Assembly: GCA_910587555.1 (NCBI GenBank)
Contig: CAJULV010000023.1
Location: 42,633 to 60,802 of the forward strand
DNA from: an uncultured Acetatifactor sp.
GTDB taxonomy: Bacteria; Bacillota; Clostridia; Lachnospirales; Lachnospiraceae
DNA length: 18,170 nucleotides
Reading direction: 5' to 3'
The position numbers were made by a program, and so were the translations under genes. The notes below the pieces were generated by a model. It searched no databases. It was given only the letters and a program-made list of their open reading frames with translations, and was not told the DNA's origin. Of the stretch, positions 14,665 through 18,170 are shown piece after piece. Every line of letters starts with the position of its first letter. Position 1 is the stretch's first letter.

Positions 14665-15043
14665 GTATCAGTTCTCCTTTCTTCTGCAATGAGCCGATCA
14701 CATTTCCCTCCCCGTCCTCCCCCGTCTCCTCAAAGACAAATAACGGATTCAGCAGTATTTCATCGTTTTTATAACCTGTCAGTTCCACTATTTCCAACAC
14801 TTTTCTGGATTTGTCGCGCAGCCTTCCGAGATGCACGATAATGTCTACGCCTGATGCAATCTGCTGCCTGATTGCCGCCAGCGGCAGCTCCATTCCCATC
14901 AGCACCATATTTTCCAGCCTGGCCAGCATATCACGTCCGCTGTTGGCATGCCCCGTGGACATACTGCCGTCATGCCCGGTATTCAGACATTGAAGCATAT
15001 CGATCGCCTCCGCCCCCCGCACCTCCCCCACCACATATAAGGA
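14630..15043 (-). pseudogene. cpaF: truncated cpaF/tadA secretion ATPase (C-terminal part only)
   Basis: Only the last 135 or so residues of the Tad secretion ATPase remain: VVGEVRGAEAIDMLQCLNTGHDGSMSTGHANSGRDMLARLE, with the Walker B region and the His-box (STGHANS), then IASGVDIIVHLGRLRDKSRKV and the family C-terminus. Upstream of VVGEVRG the similarity stops at about 15040. The frame stays open for some 50 more codons (to 15193), but those residues (for example YRVHRVYHISFYSHFVQNKQSF) are AT-rich sequence unlike the ATPase. The nucleotide-binding Walker A half is absent, so this copy cannot be active. The missing 5' part may lie beyond the island to the right of the window. Transcription and partial translation of the stump may still feed tadB. 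Confidence 0.85.
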
Positions 15044-15324
15044 ATACTTTTTAGTGATAAAACTCTGTTTATTCTGTACAAAATGGCTGTAAAAAGAGAT
15101 ATGGTAAACCCTGTGAACTCTGTATAAAGTAAGTAAATATCTAGGAATGAAGGCATTTTTTAAATAGCCAAAATACCACTCCTCCAAGCCCACTTTCTTA
15201 AATCATTCTGCCAGTCTATTTCCACCAGAATAAATTCATGCCTCATATAGACTGAAAACATCTTTCCCCAATCTAAAAATTAATGTAAAATAGACATATC
15301 AACGAACAGAGAGAGGGAACGCCC
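15044..15324. other. non-coding left edge of the island with promoter region
   Basis: About 280 AT-rich bases between the cpaF break and the first island gene. No gene is seen apart from the continued open frame of the cpaF stump. TAAAAT around 15286-15291 could be the -10 for the plus-strand pair that follows; the -35 is poor. Short repeats near 15061-15123 are listed with the island. Confidence 0.4.
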
Positions 15325-16062
15325 ATGCCAAAAGACCACGAAAGAAATACTTCTCCTATGTTAGAAGCCAGACAGAAGATCATTCAAGAAAAATACAACA
15401 CCTTAAAAACTGTCTTGGAGGATATGATACATAATGACGAACTGATCACTGCTCCCAGAGTCTGTGAACTCTCTGGACTAAGCAAAAGCTATCTCTATCA
15501 TAATGAAAAAGCCAAGAAATTATTTAATGAAGCTAAAGCTCTGGCAGAAGAGAAAGCCAGTCGCATTCCTATAAGTTCTTATACGCTGGAACGTACTGAT
15601 TTAGACGTCAATCCTCATATGCATCACAAAGATATGCTCCTACAATACGAGGAAATAAAAAGAAAATTATACGAAACTTATATGATTTCTTTTCAACTGC
15701 TTAAAACAGAAAACAATCGTTTAAAAGGAGCAATCAGAACCAGCCGAGAGAAAATAAAATACTTAGAGAGTATTCCAAAAATCAAATTACATATTATTCC
15801 TAACTGCTTGAATAGAGGCTTCCTATCTTACTCCATAACAACATCTAAAGGCAAAAGACTTTATAATGGCATTGGAGAAGATACTATCAAAGGAATTATT
15901 TGGGGTACATATACTCTATTTGCAAGATATTTTTCTTTTGAATTGGCTGCTCCTATTGATGGCGTTACTATAGAGAAAAAAGATGATGCTTACCTGCTGA
16001 CCATTACGGATAAAGTTAAAGAAGAGATTACGATAGATATTTTAATGAACGTCATAGATTAA
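15325..16062 (+). CDS. TnpC/DUF6262-like HTH and coiled-coil protein with an unidentified C-terminal domain
   Basis: A 245-residue protein. Residues about 13-75 resemble the DUF6262 family, which includes TnpC of Tn554-type transposons: a helix with ARQKIIQEKYNTLKTVLEDM, the helix-turn-helix ITAPRVCELSGLSKSYLYHNE, whose S-x-LY-H-N matches the SRSWLYRHP box, and a following charged helix. Residues 103-150 form a probable coiled coil (LQYEEIKRKLYETY, LLKTENNRLKGAI). The last 95 residues (KLHIIPNCLNRGFLSYSITTSKGKRLY ... ILMNVID) look like a separate alpha/beta domain that I do not recognise and that is not usual in TnpC. GAGAGGGA precedes the ATG. It is 13 bases upstream of the RelE-like gene, so they form an operon; a DNA-binding partner or antitoxin-like role is inference. 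Confidence 0.6.
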   Translation: MPKDHERNTSPMLEARQKIIQEKYNTLKTVLEDMIHNDELITAPRVCELSGLSKSYLYHNEKAKKLFNEAKALAEEKASRIPISSYTLERTDLDVNPHMHHKDMLLQYEEIKRKLYETYMISFQLLKTENNRLKGAIRTSREKIKYLESIPKIKLHIIPNCLNRGFLSYSITTSKGKRLYNGIGEDTIKGIIWGTYTLFARYFSFELAAPIDGVTIEKKDDAYLLTITDKVKEEITIDILMNVID

Positions 16063-16075
16063 AGGGAGGATATAC

Positions 16076-16708
16076 ATGGCAACGAACATCGTCTGTTCCG
16101 ATACATATATAGACGCATTTTCAAGACTGGATAAGAAAATACAGAAAAAATCACTTGAAACTATCAGACTAATGCAAAGAAGCCTAAGAAGCGACAGCCT
16201 GAAAGTCGAAAAGCTCAATACAAAACTTGATTTTAAAAGTGCCAGAGTAACTCAGGATTTCAGGGCAATATTCACGCAATCGGGGAATACTGTGCTTTTA
16301 GTATACATAGACCACCATGACGATGCTTACCTTTGGGCAAGCAGAAGATTACAAGGATTTGATACCGCAAACGCCAAGCCTGTCTATGAATATTTTGAAC
16401 AATCTAAACTGGCATTTGACCCAATAACAGGCGAAGATCTCAGGTCACCCGATAACAGAGAGCCTGTCAGACCACCTAAGAAAGAAAAACTCAAAAAAGG
16501 AAAAATCGATCCGTCAACAGGCTTGCCTATTGATGAAGCACAAAGAAAGATGAATAACCCTGTTCTTGGTAATATATGTGCTGATCCTGCTCCGCCTACT
16601 CCCAAGCCTTCACTATGGCAATCATTAAAAAAGTATTTGTTTCCTTTACTTTTCTTTATTCTTGGCTTCATCGCAGGTGGAATTTATACAATCATATATT
16701 TTATGTAA
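16076..16708 (+). CDS. RelE/ParE-fold protein with C-terminal transmembrane anchor
   Basis: A 210-residue protein in three parts. Residues 5-92 resemble the RelE-like domain also found in front of some UvrD-type helicases: YIDAFSRLDKKIQKKSLETI, SLKVEKLNT, SARVTQDFRAIF, VLLVYIDHHDDAYLWASRR, the last being the most diagnostic. Residues about 110-180 are proline- and lysine-rich and probably unstructured, with two similar boxes FDPITGEDL and IDPSTGLPIDE. Residues 186-208 (KYLFPLLFFILGFIAGGIYTIIYF) form a single membrane helix at the very end, so the RelE domain should face the cytoplasm. GGGAGGA lies 5 bases before the ATG. It follows the HTH gene by 13 bases, and the operon ends at a terminator just after its stop. 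Whether it has nuclease activity is not decidable from sequence. Confidence 0.65.
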   Translation: MATNIVCSDTYIDAFSRLDKKIQKKSLETIRLMQRSLRSDSLKVEKLNTKLDFKSARVTQDFRAIFTQSGNTVLLVYIDHHDDAYLWASRRLQGFDTANAKPVYEYFEQSKLAFDPITGEDLRSPDNREPVRPPKKEKLKKGKIDPSTGLPIDEAQRKMNNPVLGNICADPAPPTPKPSLWQSLKKYLFPLLFFILGFIAGGIYTIIYFM

Positions 16709-16710
16709 CA

Positions 16711-16756
16711 AAAAAGCCATAGGATTAGCCTTTTACTGAGCAGTCCTATGGCTTTA
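16711..16756. terminator. bidirectional intrinsic terminator
   Basis: AAAGCCATAGGATT (16713-16726) pairs with AGTCCTATGGCTTT (16742-16755), 14 bp with one G-U pair, around a 15-base loop. It sits between the convergent RelE-like gene and the small coiled-coil gene. Read on the minus strand the stem is followed by a run of six T, a good intrinsic terminator; on plus the stem ends in TTT followed by AT-rich sequence. Confidence 0.85.
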
Positions 16757-16794
16757 ATCATTATTTGACGTATGTAGGTTAAAAGTAAATATTA

Positions 16795-17121
16795 CTAACT
16801 GCGCCGTTTAAGTTCATTCACCTCGTACTGCAGCCCTTGCAACTCAACACATTGTGCATACAAAAGATCCTGCATTTCTCTTTGGGCGCTTTTCATATCT
16901 TCTCTGTGCTTCTGTTCATCGTAAAGATTTAAAGCTTCTGGAAGTGTCTTTGCCCTCCCCTGCTGAATTATGGTACGGATGGAAGAAATCGTATGGTAAT
17001 TCACATAATTAATTGGCAAGAAGCTAAATACTTGTGCATTATCCTGTAAAATCTTTTGACCTGCTGCGTTTTCTTGATCAATTAACTTTTGTTTCTCTTT
17101 TGCAAAAACCTTATCGTTCAT
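16795..17121 (-). CDS. small coiled-coil hypothetical protein
   Basis: A 108-residue soluble protein with no signal peptide or membrane segment. Residues 1-25 and 64-108 are highly charged and helical, the latter a likely coiled coil (REDMKSAQREMQDLLYAQ). The middle section VFSFLPINYVNYHTISSIRTIIQQGRAKTLPEALNLYDEQKHREDM resembles a segment that recurs in hypothetical proteins of Clostridia (a GRA-x-TL-x-EAL-NLY-E pattern), for which I know no function. AAGGAG lies 6 bases before the ATG. It ends at the bidirectional terminator and follows the lipoprotein gene by 71 bases on the same strand, so the two may be co-transcribed. Confidence 0.7.
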   Translation of the reverse strand: MNDKVFAKEKQKLIDQENAAGQKILQDNAQVFSFLPINYVNYHTISSIRTIIQQGRAKTLPEALNLYDEQKHREDMKSAQREMQDLLYAQCVELQGLQYEVNELKRRS

Positions 17122-17192
17122 TTTATTCTCCTTATCTTTCTAAAATATCAGTGCAAATATTTTAATAGACTTTAATCATCTTATGGATAATT

Positions 17193-18041
17193 TTATTCCA
17201 TCTTGGAATTATATTCTTCGATTGTATTTTCCCAAAGTTCTGTATCATAACTGTAGTCTCCCACTGGAAATACAGGTGAACCATCAGCATTTCCAATAGA
17301 TGCTCCTGATACATTTTCTAGTGTAAATTCATATGCCCAACTATAATTTGTAATAATTAGACTATTTCTATTAACAGCAAATTCAACACATTGTACTGGT
17401 TCGATTATGCCTGAAAGATTTGGCGTAAGCACTGTGCCATCAGGATAAACAAGCAATACATCGCTTACTATCTGATCGTCTGTTTCATTGTACATTAGAA
17501 TACTAATGTTTTCATTATCATCATCAAAGAATTTTATCTTGTTGTAATTTTTCCCATAACAGTTATCAAGATAGTTTACTCTTGTTTGAAGCTCGGAATC
17601 CGTTACTTTTCCTGCGTAAATATCATTTCTTTTAAGCAACTCATAGGCTCCCTGCTCTGATATATATTCTCCAATTGCTGCATTTAAATATTCATCATAT
17701 GCCTTGTTAAGCTCTTCTGCTGCTTTTTTTGCTGTTTCTGAATCTGTAGCATTTAAATAGATTTCATATTTTTCTTTTATTAGTGCTATTTCGTTATTCT
17801 TTAGGCTTTCTTTAAACTCATTTTCATTAGCGATTGCTTTGTTTCCTGCTTCAAGTTCTGCGTTATACTTTTCGGCTTCTTCCTCAACCATCTTGTCAAT
17901 ATCAACGCCATCTGCCGCCGCTTCATCTCGTAGATGATCAGCAATCTCATCCATTGCCTTTTCTTCCTCTGACTTTCCACAGCCAGTAAAAATACACATA
18001 CCAATAACACCTACTAAAACCATTACTAAAATTTTTTTCAT
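17193..18041 (-). CDS. putative lipoprotein of unknown function
   Basis: A 282-residue secreted protein. The N-terminus MKKILVMVLVGVIGMCIFTGC is a lipoprotein signal peptide with lipobox FTGC; Cys21 would be lipidated and the protein held on the outer face of the membrane. A negatively charged helical region follows (about 23-115, with EEEKAMDEIADHLRDEAAAD and EEEAEKYNAELEAGNKA), then a more beta-rich part with VNYLDNCYG, ILMYNETDDQIVSDVLLVYPDGTVLTPNL and SLIITNYSWAYEFTLENVSG. An upstream in-frame ATG at 18077 exists, but AAGGAG is 9 bases before the ATG at 18041, which also gives the canonical signal peptide. I do not recognise the family. Confidence 0.75.
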   Translation of the reverse strand: MKKILVMVLVGVIGMCIFTGCGKSEEEKAMDEIADHLRDEAAADGVDIDKMVEEEAEKYNAELEAGNKAIANENEFKESLKNNEIALIKEKYEIYLNATDSETAKKAAEELNKAYDEYLNAAIGEYISEQGAYELLKRNDIYAGKVTDSELQTRVNYLDNCYGKNYNKIKFFDDDNENISILMYNETDDQIVSDVLLVYPDGTVLTPNLSGIIEPVQCVEFAVNRNSLIITNYSWAYEFTLENVSGASIGNADGSPVFPVGDYSYDTELWENTIEEYNSKME

Positions 18042-18120
18042 TCCTTTTGTCTCCTTATGTTTTTTATTTTTCATCATCCAGATGTGAAGTTTAAAGAATA
18101 GATTTTGGATACTATATTTT

Positions 18121-18170
18121 TTATTCTTCCAAAAATAACTTCTTCATTTCCTTTTCATCTTGATAGAGTG
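18121..18170 (-). CDS. 3' end of an unidentified gene (partial)
   Basis: The frame entering from the right edge reads LYQDEKEMKKLFLEE and stops at TAA (18123-18121), 79 bases before the lipoprotein start on the same strand. The charged ending looks like a genuine C-terminus, but too little is present to identify a product. Confidence 0.4.
   Translation of the reverse strand, partial: LYQDEKEMKKLFLEE

Larger units (their letters stand above)
15044..18170. mobile_element. AT-rich island inserted in cpaF (left end; right end outside window)
   Basis: The boundary is inferred from the point where cpaF similarity ends. Right of it the base composition drops markedly, genes face both ways and the products are accessory, including a protein resembling TnpC of Tn554-type transposons. 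The first 280 bases carry no gene but hold short recurrent motifs near the edge (AACTCTGT at 15061 and again at 15116, with TTCTGT and GCTGT in between) that could be recombinase sites. No integrase, transposase or terminal inverted repeat is visible in the window, so the element class and its true extent are open; the cpaF rest should mark the other end. Confidence 0.5.

Noticed and set aside
15044..15193. Extra 50 codons in front of the cpaF fragment as a true N-terminus
   Set aside because: They are AT-rich, show no ATPase similarity and lie beyond the point where the homology breaks, so they are island sequence read through by chance.

Overview
The window looks like a low-to-mid-GC Gram-positive anaerobe of the Clostridia, most likely a Lachnospiraceae. 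This is inferred from a Tad/Flp pilus locus with DUF6382-FHA and DUF5702-type accessory proteins, a two-subunit oxygen-labile class I fumarase, strong AGGAGG-type ribosome binding sites with TTG and GTG starts, and the protein families overall. No rRNA or tRNA gene was seen.

Layout. 1-99 may be the 5' end of a minus-strand gene. 100-559 is AT-rich and non-coding, with hairpins. 560-2279 (minus) holds a LysR-type regulator followed by type III pantothenate kinase (coaX). 2394-3725 (plus) is a MATE exporter divergent from the LysR gene; the shared 100-bp promoter region carries a perfect 20-bp palindrome. 3809-7360 (minus) is a probable housekeeping operon, read rhomboid protease, flavodoxin-SCP2 protein, HIT hydrolase, fumarase alpha, fumarase beta. 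The first three all appear to use TTG starts, and a strong promoter lies in front of the rhomboid gene. 7441-15043 (minus) is a Tad (type IVb) pilus locus, in transcription order: truncated cpaF ATPase, tadB, tadC, a 58-residue Flp pilin, a DUF5702-type protein, a TadE-like protein with two zinc-ribbon-like repeats, a prepilin peptidase, a small TadE-like protein and an FHA protein.

At about 15040 cpaF breaks off just upstream of its VVGEVRG motif. From there to the right edge the DNA is clearly more AT-rich and carries accessory genes: a plus-strand pair (an HTH/coiled-coil protein resembling TnpC/DUF6262 of Tn554-type elements, and a RelE-fold protein with a C-terminal membrane anchor), a shared bidirectional terminator, then minus-strand genes for a small coiled-coil protein and a lipoprotein, and the 3' end of a further gene. 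I read this as a mobile island inserted in cpaF; its other end is not in view.

Most worth a second look are the HTH plus tail-anchored RelE pair, two identical 28-bp dyad repeats 61 bp apart in front of the pilin gene (the size and period of a type I-E CRISPR mini-array, or alternatively tandem mRNA hairpins), and a roughly 40-bp inverted repeat that supplies part of the N-terminal coding sequence of the zinc-repeat TadE-like protein.
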